From: an uncultured Pelagibacteraceae bacterium
GTDB lineage: Bacteria > Pseudomonadota > Alphaproteobacteria > Pelagibacterales > Pelagibacteraceae
DNA: 64,000 bases
NCBI GenBank assembly: GCA_902547535.1
Contig: CACCOB010000002.1
Coordinates: forward strand, 62,001-126,000
Direction of reading: 5' to 3'
In this document: positions 55,577-64,000 of the stretch, piece after piece
Position numbering within the stretch: position 1 is the stretch's first letter
Layout: the number at the start of each line of letters is the position of its first letter
The notes under the pieces: model-generated
Told to the model about the DNA's origin: nothing
The model's database searches: none
What the model saw: only the letters and a program-made list of their open reading frames with translations
Translations under genes and position numbers: made by a program

Positions 55577-56284
55577 ATGGCATTTTTTGAAGGAAATAAA
55601 ATGACAGGCGGATACGGTGATGGTCCTGATATTATCAGCTCGTGCACTATTAATGTTAATAGGGGTGAGATAGTTGCGATCCTTGGACCAAATGGAGCTG
55701 GCAAGTCTACAGCTATGAAGGCAATGCTTGGATTATTAAATTTAAAATCAGGAAAAATATCAATTGATGGAGAAGATATTTCTAAACTATCTCCTCAAGA
55801 AAGAGTTAAAAAGGGAATATCATTTGTACCACAAACTAGAAATGTTTTTGCAGAACTTACTGTTAAAGAAAATTTAGAGGTTGGTGCTTTTTTAAGAACG
55901 GATAATGTAAACAATGTTATCGAAGAAATATATGATCTATTTCCAATCTTAAGAGAAAAAAAAGATCAAGTTGTTGGACAATTATCAGGTGGACAAAGAC
56001 AACAAGTAGCTTTGGGACGGGCTTTAATGATAAAACCATCTGTTCTTATGTTGGATGAACCTACAGCAGGTGTTTCCCCTATAGTCATGGACGAATTATT
56101 TGAACACATTATCAGAGTTAAAAATACAAAAGTAGCAATCATTATGGTCGAACAAAATGCAAAACAAGCTTTAAGTATTTCCGATCGTGGATATGTGCTT
56201 GTAACTGGTGAAAATAAATTTGAGGGGTCTGGTAAGGAATTATTAAATGATCCAGAAGTTAGGAGATCTTTCTTAGGAGCTTAG
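55577..56284 (+). CDS. livF: Branched-chain-type ABC transporter ATPase (LivF family), system 2
   Basis: 235 aa. Walker A GPNGAGKST, signature LSGGQRQQVALGRALM, Walker B LMLDEPTAGVSP and the C-terminal LNDPEVRRSFLGA. It begins on the base after the livG stop and is followed 1 bp later by livH. No N-terminal extension, unlike LivF of system 1. Confidence 0.93.
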   Translation: MAFFEGNKMTGGYGDGPDIISSCTINVNRGEIVAILGPNGAGKSTAMKAMLGLLNLKSGKISIDGEDISKLSPQERVKKGISFVPQTRNVFAELTVKENLEVGAFLRTDNVNNVIEEIYDLFPILREKKDQVVGQLSGGQRQQVALGRALMIKPSVLMLDEPTAGVSPIVMDELFEHIIRVKNTKVAIIMVEQNAKQALSISDRGYVLVTGENKFEGSGKELLNDPEVRRSFLGA

Positions 56285-56285
56285 T

Positions 56286-57296
56286 ATGGATTTAATTAAT
56301 GCAGTAATAGTTTTATTGAATTATACAATTATTCCAGCCTTAACTTATGGCTCTCAATTAGCACTTGGAGCAATTTTTGTAACATTAATATACGGTATTT
56401 TAAGATTTGCTAACTTTGCAACCGGCGACATGATGTCATTTGGTACAATGTTTGCAGTGCTTTTGACTTATTACTTTCAATCAATCGGAATTAACTTTGG
56501 TTTTCTGCCTACAGCTTTGCTCACTATACCTTTTGCAATTTTTATGATGATTTTTTACATGCTGATAATTGATCAGACAGTATTTAAATATTATAGAATT
56601 AAGAAAAGTCCACCAGTAATGCTTGCAATGGTTAGCGTTGGTGTAATGTTTGTAACACAGGCGATCATAAGAATTATAATTGGGCCTACTGATCGAAGAT
56701 TCTTAGATGGTGAAAAATTTATTTTAAAAGCAACTGAGTTTAAGGAAATGACAGGTCTTGCAGAAGGTTTAACAATTAAATCTACACAAATGATAACAAT
56801 TGTGGTCACTATAATTGTTGTTGCTATTATGTTTTGGTTTTTAAATAAAACTAAAACTGGAACTAGCATGAGAGCCTACTCAGATAATGAAGATCTAGCT
56901 CTTCTCTCAGGAATAGATCCAAAAAAAGTAGTTCTAATTACCTGGATTATAGCTGGAATATTAGCAACAATTGGTGGAATTCTTTATGGTTTAGATAAAA
57001 GTTATAGACCATTTGTGTATTTTAATAACATGTTACCCATTTTTGCTGCTGCGATAGTAGGTGGAATAGGAAATCCATACGGAGCATTCTTCGGTGGTTA
57101 TGTTATAGCATTTGCTGAAATATTTTTGACATATGCATATAAAAGATTTTTAGTTTATATTTTGCCTGAGTCTTTAGAACCAAATTCATTGATGCAATTA
57201 TTATCAACTGATTATAAATTTGCGATTTCATTTTCTATACTAGTTATTGTTTTGATATTTAGACCATCAGGTATATTTGAAGGAAAACGCATATGA
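56286..57296 (+). CDS. livH: Branched-chain-type ABC transporter permease (LivH family), system 2
   Basis: 336 aa, about eight helices. LALGAIFVTLIYGILRFANFATGDMMSFGT is the LivH opening and GTSMRAYSDNEDLALLSGIDPKKVVLITW the coupling loop. A longer loop near residues 130-170 (GPTDRRFLDGEKFILKATEF) distinguishes it from the system 1 protein. Overlaps livM by 4 bp. Confidence 0.92.
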   Translation: MDLINAVIVLLNYTIIPALTYGSQLALGAIFVTLIYGILRFANFATGDMMSFGTMFAVLLTYYFQSIGINFGFLPTALLTIPFAIFMMIFYMLIIDQTVFKYYRIKKSPPVMLAMVSVGVMFVTQAIIRIIIGPTDRRFLDGEKFILKATEFKEMTGLAEGLTIKSTQMITIVVTIIVVAIMFWFLNKTKTGTSMRAYSDNEDLALLSGIDPKKVVLITWIIAGILATIGGILYGLDKSYRPFVYFNNMLPIFAAAIVGGIGNPYGAFFGGYVIAFAEIFLTYAYKRFLVYILPESLEPNSLMQLLSTDYKFAISFSILVIVLIFRPSGIFEGKRI

Positions 57297-58663
57297 GGAA
57301 TTATTTAAATATAATTATAGCGTATTCAATAATGATGCTTTTAATTATTTTAGTTGGCATCTTTCAGTCTTGGTCTATAGCATTAACAATTTTTAATTAT
57401 TGTATGATTTCAGCAGTAATGACACTGGGAGCAAATATTCAATGGGGTTATGCTGGCTTAATAAACTTTGGAATCATGGGGTATACTGCATTAGGTGGTT
57501 TGGCAGTTGTGTTAGTATCTGTAGCTCCTGTACCAGAAGCTTGGAGTGTGGGTGGAGTAAATATGATGACTTGCCTAGGAATAATCATATTAATGATTTT
57601 TTCTACGAGGTATATTTTAAAAAATATTCAAAAATCTAATAAAAGAAATTATTTAATAGCTGGAATAATTATAGTTGGTTTAATTCTAATAAAAATAATT
57701 GCTGGACCTGCAATTGAACAAATAGAAGCTGTTGACCCTGCAAAGACAGGGTTTCTAGGAGGACTTGGGTTACCAGTTTTATTCTCATGGATAGTTGGAG
57801 GACTTTTTGCTGCCGGATTAGCTTTTATTGTAGGGAAAGTTGCTCTAGGATTAAGAGCGGATTATTTAGCTATTGCAACGTTATTGATAGCTGAAATTGT
57901 TGTTTCTATTATTAAACATGAAGATTGGTTGGCAAGAGGTGTAAAGAACGTTATTGGATTAAAAAGACCAGCTCCTTATGAAATTGACTTACAAACTTCT
58001 CCTTGGTTTATAAATTTAGTAGAAAAATTTCACTCAGCAAAATTAGATTTAGCAAATTCATTGTCGGAGAGACAAGATATTTTAAATCAGTTAGTGATTG
58101 ATGCATCATCTGTTTATGTAAAACTATGCTTTGCAGGCATGTTTTTAGTTGTAGTTATAATTTTATTAATAATTACACAAAAAGCTCTTTACTCACCTTG
58201 GGGTAGAATGATGAGAGCAATAAGAGATAATGAAGAAGCTGCAAGTGCAATGGGTAAAAATGTAGTTAAACAACATTTATTTATATTTATTTTAGGATCA
58301 GCAATAGTTGGTATTGCTGGAGCTATGATGGTAACTAATGATGGACTGTTTACCCCAGGTAGTTATAGACCAATGAGATATACATTTGTAATTTGGGTTA
58401 TGGTGATTGTTGGTGGAACAGGAAATAACTTTGGAGCAATTCTAGGAGGGTTTGTTGTATGGTTTTTATGGGTAGAAGCAGCACCAATTGCTTTGTTCTT
58501 TATAAATTTATTTACAGCTCATTTACCTGAAACAAATGAAATCAAAGTTCATTTAATTAATAGTGCTCCATATTTTAGATTTTTGCTTGTTGGTATTGGA
58601 CTTCTTTTGATTATGAGATTTAGACCTCAGGGAATAATTCCAGAAAAAATTATAAAACAATAA
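57293..58663 (+). CDS. livM: Branched-chain-type ABC transporter permease (LivM family), system 2
   Basis: 456 aa, about 100 residues longer than system 1 LivM because of extra membrane segments near 85-140 and a periplasmic or cytoplasmic insert around 225-275 (WFINLVEKFHSAKLDLANSLSERQ). NIQWGYAGLINFGIMGYTALGG, LGLRADYLAIATLLIAEIV and RMMRAIRDNEEAASAMGKNV are the LivM signatures. Confidence 0.92.
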   Translation: MRNYLNIIIAYSIMMLLIILVGIFQSWSIALTIFNYCMISAVMTLGANIQWGYAGLINFGIMGYTALGGLAVVLVSVAPVPEAWSVGGVNMMTCLGIIILMIFSTRYILKNIQKSNKRNYLIAGIIIVGLILIKIIAGPAIEQIEAVDPAKTGFLGGLGLPVLFSWIVGGLFAAGLAFIVGKVALGLRADYLAIATLLIAEIVVSIIKHEDWLARGVKNVIGLKRPAPYEIDLQTSPWFINLVEKFHSAKLDLANSLSERQDILNQLVIDASSVYVKLCFAGMFLVVVIILLIITQKALYSPWGRMMRAIRDNEEAASAMGKNVVKQHLFIFILGSAIVGIAGAMMVTNDGLFTPGSYRPMRYTFVIWVMVIVGGTGNNFGAILGGFVVWFLWVEAAPIALFFINLFTAHLPETNEIKVHLINSAPYFRFLLVGIGLLLIMRFRPQGIIPEKIIKQ

Positions 58664-58669
58664 TTTACG

Positions 58670-59278
58670 ATGAGTTTTTTCATTTTGGGGTTCTTTACTG
58701 GACTGAGCTTAATATTAGCTATTGGTGCTCAAAATATATTTGTAATTGAGCAAGGTTTAAAAAAACAATTTATTTTTATTGTATGTATAATTTGTACATT
58801 TTCAGATTTCCTTCTTATTTTTTTAGGAATATTCTTATTTCATTATTTTGAAAGTTTTTTTTCGCCTTCAGTTGAATTAATTTTAAATATTCTTCTATTT
58901 TTATTTTTAGTTCATTTTATTTGGAAAAAACTTAAAAATATAAATATAAATTTTGAAATAAATCAAAAAAATGAAACCAAAAGTCTAGGTCCTGTAATAA
59001 TTAAAACTCTTGGTTTTACTTATTTAAATCCTCATGTTTATTCTGATACTGTATTTTTTTTAGGAAATTTTTCTAAAAGTTTTTTAATTAATCAAAAACT
59101 GTTATTTGGGTTTGGTGCAACTCTTTCCTCAATTATATTTTTTTTCACATTGGGATACTTATCTAAGTTTTTATCTAATTACTTAAATAGCAATAAAGTT
59201 TGGAAAACTATAAATATGCTAATAATTTTATTTATGTCAGCACTTAGTATTTTTGTATTAATAAATATTTTGGGATAA
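58670..59278 (+). CDS. LysE/ArgO-family amino acid exporter
   Basis: 202 aa with about six helices. GFFTGLSLILAIGAQNIFVIEQGLKK carries the LysE/ArgO GAQN motif, and TLGFTYLNPHVYSDTVFFLGNF is the second family block (LNPH-x-Y-x-D). It is closer to ArgO/LysE than the exporter at 46090. Probable exporter of basic amino acids. It follows livM after 6 bp and converges on the binding-protein gene. Confidence 0.9.
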   Translation: MSFFILGFFTGLSLILAIGAQNIFVIEQGLKKQFIFIVCIICTFSDFLLIFLGIFLFHYFESFFSPSVELILNILLFLFLVHFIWKKLKNININFEINQKNETKSLGPVIIKTLGFTYLNPHVYSDTVFFLGNFSKSFLINQKLLFGFGATLSSIIFFFTLGYLSKFLSNYLNSNKVWKTINMLIILFMSALSIFVLINILG

Positions 59279-59310
59279 AAAAAACTCCAGCGATTTTCAC
59301 CGCTGGAGTT
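59277..59310 (-). terminator. Rho-independent terminator of the second binding-protein gene
   Basis: AACTCCAGCG (59283-59292) and CGCTGGAGTT (59301-59310) form a perfect 10-bp stem with an 8-base loop. On the minus strand it is followed by eight T (A 59277-59284 on the plus strand), so it ends the minus-strand gene; on the plus strand the T-run is missing, though the hairpin may still slow read-through from the exporter gene. Confidence 0.93.
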
Positions 59311-59323
59311 AAATAATTAAGTA

Positions 59324-60514
59324 TTATCTTTGTTTTTTGTCTTTAAACTTACCGCCTTTGATTTCTTTCTCAATAAAGGCACCAGACGCTTCTCCAACAT
59401 CTGTAAGTTCTACACTTGATGCTCCTTCATAATTTACAGCTTTTCCACTAGCTAATAAATCTAAAGCTTTTTTCAATTCACCAGGATAAATTTTTTCTCC
59501 TGGAGCATTCGCAACAGACATTACATTTGCTTGTACAGTTGCTCTGTCAGCTTTACCACCAGCTTGCATAGCTAATACTATTAAAGCTGCAGCATCGTAA
59601 GATTCTGAAGTGTAAGGACCCGAAGAATCAATTCCTGCAGAACCAGCAACATCTTTGAATATTGTTGCACCTTTACCCATTGATCCTGGAAGTGATCCAA
59701 AAGATTTATTTAAATCATTACCAAATCTGTCTGTTAAAGAGTCACCGATCATACCATCAGATAATACAAACACATCAAATGCACCTGAATCTAATGAACC
59801 ATCTATGATACTTCCACCAGCTTGGTCTAAGTAACCTAATACAGCTAAAGCATCTCCACCTGCAGCTGCTAATGTAGCAACTTCTGCACCGTAGTCACCT
59901 TTACCTTCTTCATGAGCTGTTACAACAGTTACGTTTATTCCGTGAGCTTTAACAGCTGCAACATATACATCTGCTAAACCTTTTCCGTAGTCGTTATTTG
60001 TATGTGTAACTGCAATACTTTTAACTTTTCTATCTTTAGTTATATCCGCTAATACTTGACCACCTCTTGCATCAGATGGAGCAGTTCTAAAGAAATATCC
60101 ATTATCTTTAAGATCAGTTAATCCTGGAGAAGTAGCTGATGGTGAAATCATTACAACACCATTTGGAACAGCAACGTTAGTTGCTATAGCCCCTGTTACA
60201 CCAGAACAATCAGCACCCATAATTGCTACTACACCGCCAGATATTAAGCCTTCAGCAGCAGCTGTTGCAGCAGCTGAGTCAACACAAGTTGAGTCTGCTC
60301 TTTCAACAGAAATTTTCTTTCCACCAAGTAGCGAACCTGAGTCTGAAGCTTCTTTGAAAGCGAGCTCAGCTGAAGCAGCCATTGCTGGAGTTAGGGATTC
60401 AATAGGACCTGTAAATCCTAAAATAATTCCCATTTTAATGCCATGTCCATCTGAATATGCTTTTGATGCAAAGCAAGAAACAAATACAAACATCGCCAAT
60501 ACTAGTTTTTTCAT
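59324..60514 (-). CDS. HAAT-type ABC transporter substrate-binding protein, system 2
   Basis: 396 aa. Signal peptide MKKLVLAMFVFVSCFASKAYS, then KMGIILGFTGPIESLTPAMAAS as in type I amino-acid binding proteins. Cys76 and Cys98-type pair (DSTCVDSA, GADCSGVTG) may form the family disulfide. Richer in Ala/Gly and in GCT/GCA codons than most of the window, as expected of a highly expressed periplasmic protein. It has its own promoter and terminator and probably serves the G-F-H-M system on the other strand; the substrate is unknown. Confidence 0.9.
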   Translation of the reverse strand: MKKLVLAMFVFVSCFASKAYSDGHGIKMGIILGFTGPIESLTPAMAASAELAFKEASDSGSLLGGKKISVERADSTCVDSAAATAAAEGLISGGVVAIMGADCSGVTGAIATNVAVPNGVVMISPSATSPGLTDLKDNGYFFRTAPSDARGGQVLADITKDRKVKSIAVTHTNNDYGKGLADVYVAAVKAHGINVTVVTAHEEGKGDYGAEVATLAAAGGDALAVLGYLDQAGGSIIDGSLDSGAFDVFVLSDGMIGDSLTDRFGNDLNKSFGSLPGSMGKGATIFKDVAGSAGIDSSGPYTSESYDAAALIVLAMQAGGKADRATVQANVMSVANAPGEKIYPGELKKALDLLASGKAVNYEGASSVELTDVGEASGAFIEKEIKGGKFKDKKQR

Positions 60515-60525
60515 ATATTCCCTCT

Positions 60526-60539
60526 AATTGTTAACAATT
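60526..60539. promoter_or_regulatory. 14-bp perfect palindrome before the binding-protein gene
   Basis: AATTGTTAACAATT lies between the likely promoter (60552-60579) and the Shine-Dalgarno of the minus-strand binding-protein gene (ATG at 60514). The position just downstream of the promoter suits a repressor operator, but AT-rich palindromes also occur by chance here. Confidence 0.3.
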
Positions 60540-60551
60540 TATATAATTAAA

Positions 60552-60579
60552 ATTAAATCCTATTAGTTTTAATTTTCAA
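60552..60579 (-). promoter_or_regulatory. Promoter of the system 2 binding-protein gene
   Basis: On the minus strand TTGAAA (60579-60574) and TTTAAT (60557-60552) are 16 bp apart, about 37 bp before the ATG. The ATG is preceded by AGAGGGA, a good ribosome binding site. Confidence 0.45.
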
Positions 60580-60587
60580 TGAGAAAA

Positions 60588-61445
60588 TTATCTCATTTTT
60601 TGTGCAAAAAACACAGAAGTTATAACAATTATTCCACCAATTATTGTGATGAATGATGGAATCTCACCGAAAATGAAAAAAGTGAGTATTAAACCAAAGA
60701 CAGGAAATAAAGCATAGAAAGGTAAAACCATATCAAGAGGATAAAATTTATATAAATAAAACATCATCAAATGTCCAAGTAAGGAAATAATTGCTCCAGC
60801 ATACAGAACTGTAAACCAACTCTCTAAACTAATATTTGTTATAGTTTGAATAGCATTACCCTCAAATACAGATGATAATATAATTAAAATTAAAAATCCT
60901 GTGAAACTCATTATTGTATTTGTATATTTAATATCTAAATCTTTTAAATATCTTGAAAAGACTTGTGACAGACCATAAAAAAAGGCCATTCCACAAATTA
61001 GCAGTGATCCTATAATTTCATCAACAACTTTTGGATCAAAAGCAAGTATTACAATTCCAAAAAATGATGTCATAATAAGTATCCATTTCTTGTAACTTAT
61101 TTTTTCATTTAAAAATATTGAACTTAATATTATTCCAAACGGAATTGAAAGCTGAGCACCTATTGTTATTGGTGCTAGTATACTTGAGGCATTAATAGAT
61201 AAATATAAAAACATATTCACCGCAACACCAAAACAGATGGAAAATCCTATTAAAGGAACAATAAATTTTTTTTCAGGAATATAAAATTTAAAGAAAGGAA
61301 CTAAACAAATAAATACAACAGCCATTCTTAAAGCGCCAAAAAGAATTGGAGGAATTGAATCATTTAATCCAAGTTTTCCCGTTGGATAAGCGCTTCCCAA
61401 TAAAAAAACTACAAATAAAATTAGTAATGTGTGTTTTGTCGACAA
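60588..61445 (-). CDS. EamA-family (DMT) transporter
   Basis: 285 aa, ten helices in two EamA repeats (LLGSAYPTGKLGLNDSIPP, then LLICGMAFFYGLSQVFSRYL). The first possible ATG is 40 codons in, past the first helix, so a TTG at 61445 is taken as the start; it lies 3 bp after the aldehyde dehydrogenase stop, which supports it. Probably imports or exports the substrate of the linked pathway. Confidence 0.85.
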   Translation of the reverse strand: MSTKHTLLILFVVFLLGSAYPTGKLGLNDSIPPILFGALRMAVVFICLVPFFKFYIPEKKFIVPLIGFSICFGVAVNMFLYLSINASSILAPITIGAQLSIPFGIILSSIFLNEKISYKKWILIMTSFFGIVILAFDPKVVDEIIGSLLICGMAFFYGLSQVFSRYLKDLDIKYTNTIMSFTGFLILIILSSVFEGNAIQTITNISLESWFTVLYAGAIISLLGHLMMFYLYKFYPLDMVLPFYALFPVFGLILTFFIFGEIPSFITIIGGIIVITSVFFAQKMR

Positions 61446-61448
61446 ATA

Positions 61449-62930
61449 TTATCTTATAGAGAAAGGATCTAAAGTTGGTTCATCAGAAGTGTAATACCAT
61501 GTAGTTTTTACTCTAGTATAGTCTTTAATTGAGTCCATTCCCGCTTCCTTTCCATACCCACTATCTTTAATTCCGCCAAAAGGTGCTGAAGGTGAGATTA
61601 ATCTATAAGTGTTAACAAATGTTATTCCAGCTCTAATTGCATTGGATACTCTTAAACCTCTAGCAAAGTCGCTAGTATAAACTCCTGAGGATAATCCATA
61701 TTGGTTATCATTCATTTTTTCTATGACTTCTTTTTCATTATCAAATTTCATGACAGACAAAACTGGCCCAAATAATTCATTTTCAGCAGTTGGAAGGTAA
61801 TGATTATCACATTCAACTATAGTTGGAGGAAAATAATACCCGTCATTAGAAAAAGGATGTCTTTTACCTCCGCATTTTATTTTTCCACCTTGTTCAACTG
61901 TTTTTTTTATATTTTTTTCAATAATTTCTAGTTGCTTAAAATTACTCAAAGGACCCATTTCTGTGTCTGGATCCATTGGAGCGCCTATTTTTATTTTTTC
62001 AGCTCTTTTTATGAGTTTATCAAGAAACTCATCATAGATTCCTTTTTGCAAATATAGCCTTGAACCTGCAATACAACTTTGTCCACTAGCACCAAATATA
62101 CCTGCAGTAATACCGTTTATAGCATTTTCTTGATGAGCATCATCAAATACTGCAACAGGACTTTTTCCACCTAATTCTAAACTTACCTCAGATAAGTTTT
62201 CTGCAGAGTTTCTAATAATATGCCTTGCAGTTTCAGGCCCTCCTGTAAAAGCAACTTTTTCAACTAAATCATGTGTCGTTAAAGCTTTACCGCATGGATC
62301 TCCAAATCCTGTAATCACATTTACTACTCCTTTTGGAATACCAGTTTCTTCTATAAGTTTTGCAAATTCAAACATCACCGCAGGGGCAAGCTCAGAGGAT
62401 TTAATTACAACTGTATTTCCCATAGCTAGAGCAGGAGCAAGTTTTGTTGCTGTTAAAAACATTTGGGAGTTCCATGGTACAATTGCTGCAATAACACCTA
62501 TTGGTATCCTTGAAGTTATGGCTTGAATGTTTGGTTTGTCTATTGGAAGAACAGAACCTTCAACTTTATCAGCCATACCAGCGTAATAGTCATAATACTC
62601 TGCGATGTAGTTTGCTTGTTTGTTCGTTTCTCTAAATAGTTTTCCAGTATCAATCGTTTCAATCTTGCCAAGTAATTCTGCATTGTCTCTAAGTTTGTTT
62701 CCAATAGCTCTTAAAAATTTAGCTCTTTCTCTTGGCAATATTTTTGGCCAATCCCCTTCAAAAGCTTTCTGAGCAGCTTTAACTGCTTTATCCACATCAT
62801 TGGCACTTGCCTCTGGAACAACAGCCCAAGGTTTATTGTCTTCTGGGTTTAATGTTTCAAAAGTTTTTTTAGTATCAGATTCAACCCATTCTCCTCCAAT
62901 AAACATTTTATATTTTTTTAATTCAGGCAT
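61449..62930 (-). CDS. NAD(P)-dependent aldehyde dehydrogenase
   Basis: 493 aa ALDH superfamily enzyme that oxidises an aldehyde to the acid. Catalytic Glu252 (SLELGGKSP) and Cys286 (GQSCIAGS) are present; IPIGVIAAIVPWNSQ and FTGGPETARHI are the cofactor-binding segments, and FGPVLSVMKF and PFGGIKDSGYGKEAG the usual C-terminal ones. It most resembles the betaine/semialdehyde-type clade by eye; the substrate is not certain. Overlaps the upstream hydrolase gene by 8 bp. Confidence 0.93.
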   Translation of the reverse strand: MPELKKYKMFIGGEWVESDTKKTFETLNPEDNKPWAVVPEASANDVDKAVKAAQKAFEGDWPKILPRERAKFLRAIGNKLRDNAELLGKIETIDTGKLFRETNKQANYIAEYYDYYAGMADKVEGSVLPIDKPNIQAITSRIPIGVIAAIVPWNSQMFLTATKLAPALAMGNTVVIKSSELAPAVMFEFAKLIEETGIPKGVVNVITGFGDPCGKALTTHDLVEKVAFTGGPETARHIIRNSAENLSEVSLELGGKSPVAVFDDAHQENAINGITAGIFGASGQSCIAGSRLYLQKGIYDEFLDKLIKRAEKIKIGAPMDPDTEMGPLSNFKQLEIIEKNIKKTVEQGGKIKCGGKRHPFSNDGYYFPPTIVECDNHYLPTAENELFGPVLSVMKFDNEKEVIEKMNDNQYGLSSGVYTSDFARGLRVSNAIRAGITFVNTYRLISPSAPFGGIKDSGYGKEAGMDSIKDYTRVKTTWYYTSDEPTLDPFSIR

Positions 62931-63696
62931 TTTGTATATGGTCTTTTATTGTATTATTTACATCATCTGAGCATTCAATACTACAGAGATGTTTTCCTTT
63001 AGGAATAATTTTTACAACAGAATTTTTAATTTTTTTGCCTAAATTAATTGACATTTCTGGAGTTGATCCTATATCACCTTCACCCGTTATCACCAAAGTT
63101 TTAGTATTAATGTTTTCAAATTTTTCATTGTCTTTATGTTTCACGAATAAGGAATAGATCTTTATAAAATTATTCATATTATTGTTTTGAAGAATAGAGA
63201 AAATTTTATCTGAGATATCTGGATTTTTATTTAAAAAATCTTCTGTAAACCATCTTTTAAGAGCATCTTTAGTAAGTCTATGATCTTTTATGGTTTGTTC
63301 AAATCTATCATTTACTATTTTCTGCTCTTTATCAGATCGATTAAATATAGAGCATAAAAGTGTAAGAGAGGCCAATCTATTATTAAATCTTGTGGCAAAA
63401 TTTCTTGCAATTAATGAACCTATAGAAAAACCAACTAAGTGAACTTTGTTAAATTTTAATTCATCCATTAAGTTTATTATTTGATCCGAAAAGTCATCAA
63501 AACTTAAATCATTTTTGTTTAAAGGTGTTTTGCCATGACCTAGTATATCATAAATTAAAACAGTATTATCAAATTCATTTATTTGCGGATCCCATATAGA
63601 GTGATCAAGTCCCACGCCGTGGATAAATATGATTGGAGTTCTATCTTTTTTATTTAATATATAGAATGTGCCTTTAGAGTCTGTTGCATTGATCAT
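62923..63696 (-). CDS. Alpha/beta hydrolase
   Basis: 257 aa. Oxyanion segment HGVGLDHSIWDPQ near 26-38, nucleophile Ser91 in VGFSIGS, and the likely catalytic His near the C terminus in PKGKHLCSIE; the acid is probably the Asp in VITGEGD. The proportions are those of 3-oxoadipate enol-lactonase (PcaD)-like hydrolases, but the substrate is unknown. It begins 2 bp after the DUF1185 stop, so all four right-edge genes form one operon. Confidence 0.88.
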   Translation of the reverse strand: MINATDSKGTFYILNKKDRTPIIFIHGVGLDHSIWDPQINEFDNTVLIYDILGHGKTPLNKNDLSFDDFSDQIINLMDELKFNKVHLVGFSIGSLIARNFATRFNNRLASLTLLCSIFNRSDKEQKIVNDRFEQTIKDHRLTKDALKRWFTEDFLNKNPDISDKIFSILQNNNMNNFIKIYSLFVKHKDNEKFENINTKTLVITGEGDIGSTPEMSINLGKKIKNSVVKIIPKGKHLCSIECSDDVNNTIKDHIQNA

Positions 63697-63698
63697 TA

Positions 63699-64000
63699 TT
63701 ACTTTGGTTCAATGCCCATTTCCTTCATGTCTTGGTACCTATCACCTGTTCTAGCATGTGCTCTTCCAGTTGAAGCACCTCCAATTGCGATTACAATTTC
63801 GTCATCAAAAGGAGCATCATGTATTGTAAACTCATGTGTTAAATAATAAGGTCTTAAACCTGAGTCAGTTTTATGCATCATTGGGATTGAAATTTTTGAT
63901 CCGGCAGGACCCCTTGTATTCGTAAAACTTAGGTAAGAAGTACCACCGACCGCATCTCTAAATTTATTACCAAATCTCAATGTGTGAATGAAAGCAGATG
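63699..64000 (-). CDS. DUF1185 'amino acid synthesis' family protein, 5' end missing
   Basis: The reading frame is open to the window edge, so only the C-terminal ~100 residues are visible. SAFIHTLRFGNKFRDAV, SYLSFTNTRGPAG, IPMMHKTDSG and the C-terminal GRAHARTGDRYQDM are the DUF1185 pattern as I recall it. The full family length is about 195 aa. The biochemical function is not established. First visible gene of the minus-strand DUF1185-hydrolase-ALDH-transporter operon. Confidence 0.82.
   Translation of the reverse strand, partial: SAFIHTLRFGNKFRDAVGGTSYLSFTNTRGPAGSKISIPMMHKTDSGLRPYYLTHEFTIHDAPFDDEIVIAIGGASTGRAHARTGDRYQDMKEMGIEPK

Overview
The window is AT-rich, very densely packed chromosome with many 1 to 20 bp gene overlaps, short spacers and Lys/Asn/Ile-rich proteins. 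Together with the alphaproteobacterial gene orders (glyQ-glyS-ppdK, hflK-hflC-DUF2065-htrA, mreBCD-mrdA-rodA) and a circularly permuted two-piece tmRNA, this points to a streamlined marine alphaproteobacterium of the SAR11 / Pelagibacter type. The assignment is inferred from gene content and composition, not from a database search.

Layout. 1-14.0 kb is core metabolism: isoprenoid synthesis (ispA, dxs, ispB), chorismate synthase, pdxH, an S49 peptidase, glycyl-tRNA synthetase (glyQS), pyruvate phosphate dikinase, and NAD synthesis (nadA, nadC). At 14.05 kb lies a tRNA-Leu(GAG), followed by two methyltransferase-like accessory genes. 15.8-19.2 kb is a small island bounded by 25-bp direct repeats. 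The right-hand repeat is the last stem-loop of the ssrA coding RNA. The island carries a small zinc-motif protein, then a tight six-gene operon with three divergent secreted paralogs and two small membrane proteins, and no integrase. The permuted ssrA gene (minus strand, tag ANESYALAA) follows, with its own promoter.

19.4-36.3 kb returns to core genes: thyX, mrp, hflK/hflC, DUF2065, htrA, miaA, then branched-chain amino acid synthesis (ilvB, ilvH, ilvC, leuA) and the cell-shape operon mreB-mreC-mreD-mrdA-rodA. 36.4-46.0 kb holds catabolic and housekeeping accessory genes: a DadA-like oxidase, fused indolepyruvate ferredoxin oxidoreductase, an EamA transporter, a 2-hydroxyacid dehydrogenase, a deacetylase-like enzyme, msrB, a DUF1479 oxygenase, a glutaredoxin and a DUF2805 protein.

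46.1-60.5 kb is transporter-rich. It has two complete HAAT/LIV-type ABC importers (one with its binding protein upstream, one with its binding protein convergent at the far end), two LysE-family exporters, AzlC/AzlD, a secreted pentapeptide-repeat protein, a CsiD/GlaH-type glutarate 2-hydroxylase and a ProC-like reductase. The genes suggest import of amino-acid-like compounds coupled to export of excess amino acids and breakdown of a lysine or glutarate-type substrate. 60.6-64.0 kb is a minus-strand operon (DUF1185 protein running off the edge, alpha/beta hydrolase, aldehyde dehydrogenase, EamA transporter) that looks like a small catabolic pathway.

The most unusual part is the integrase-less, att-like-flanked island at ssrA. 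The two ends carry matching TGACGCCA double repeats and a short inverted pair in the geometry expected of a tyrosine-recombinase attP. Its cargo operon of secreted and membrane proteins is not one I recognise.
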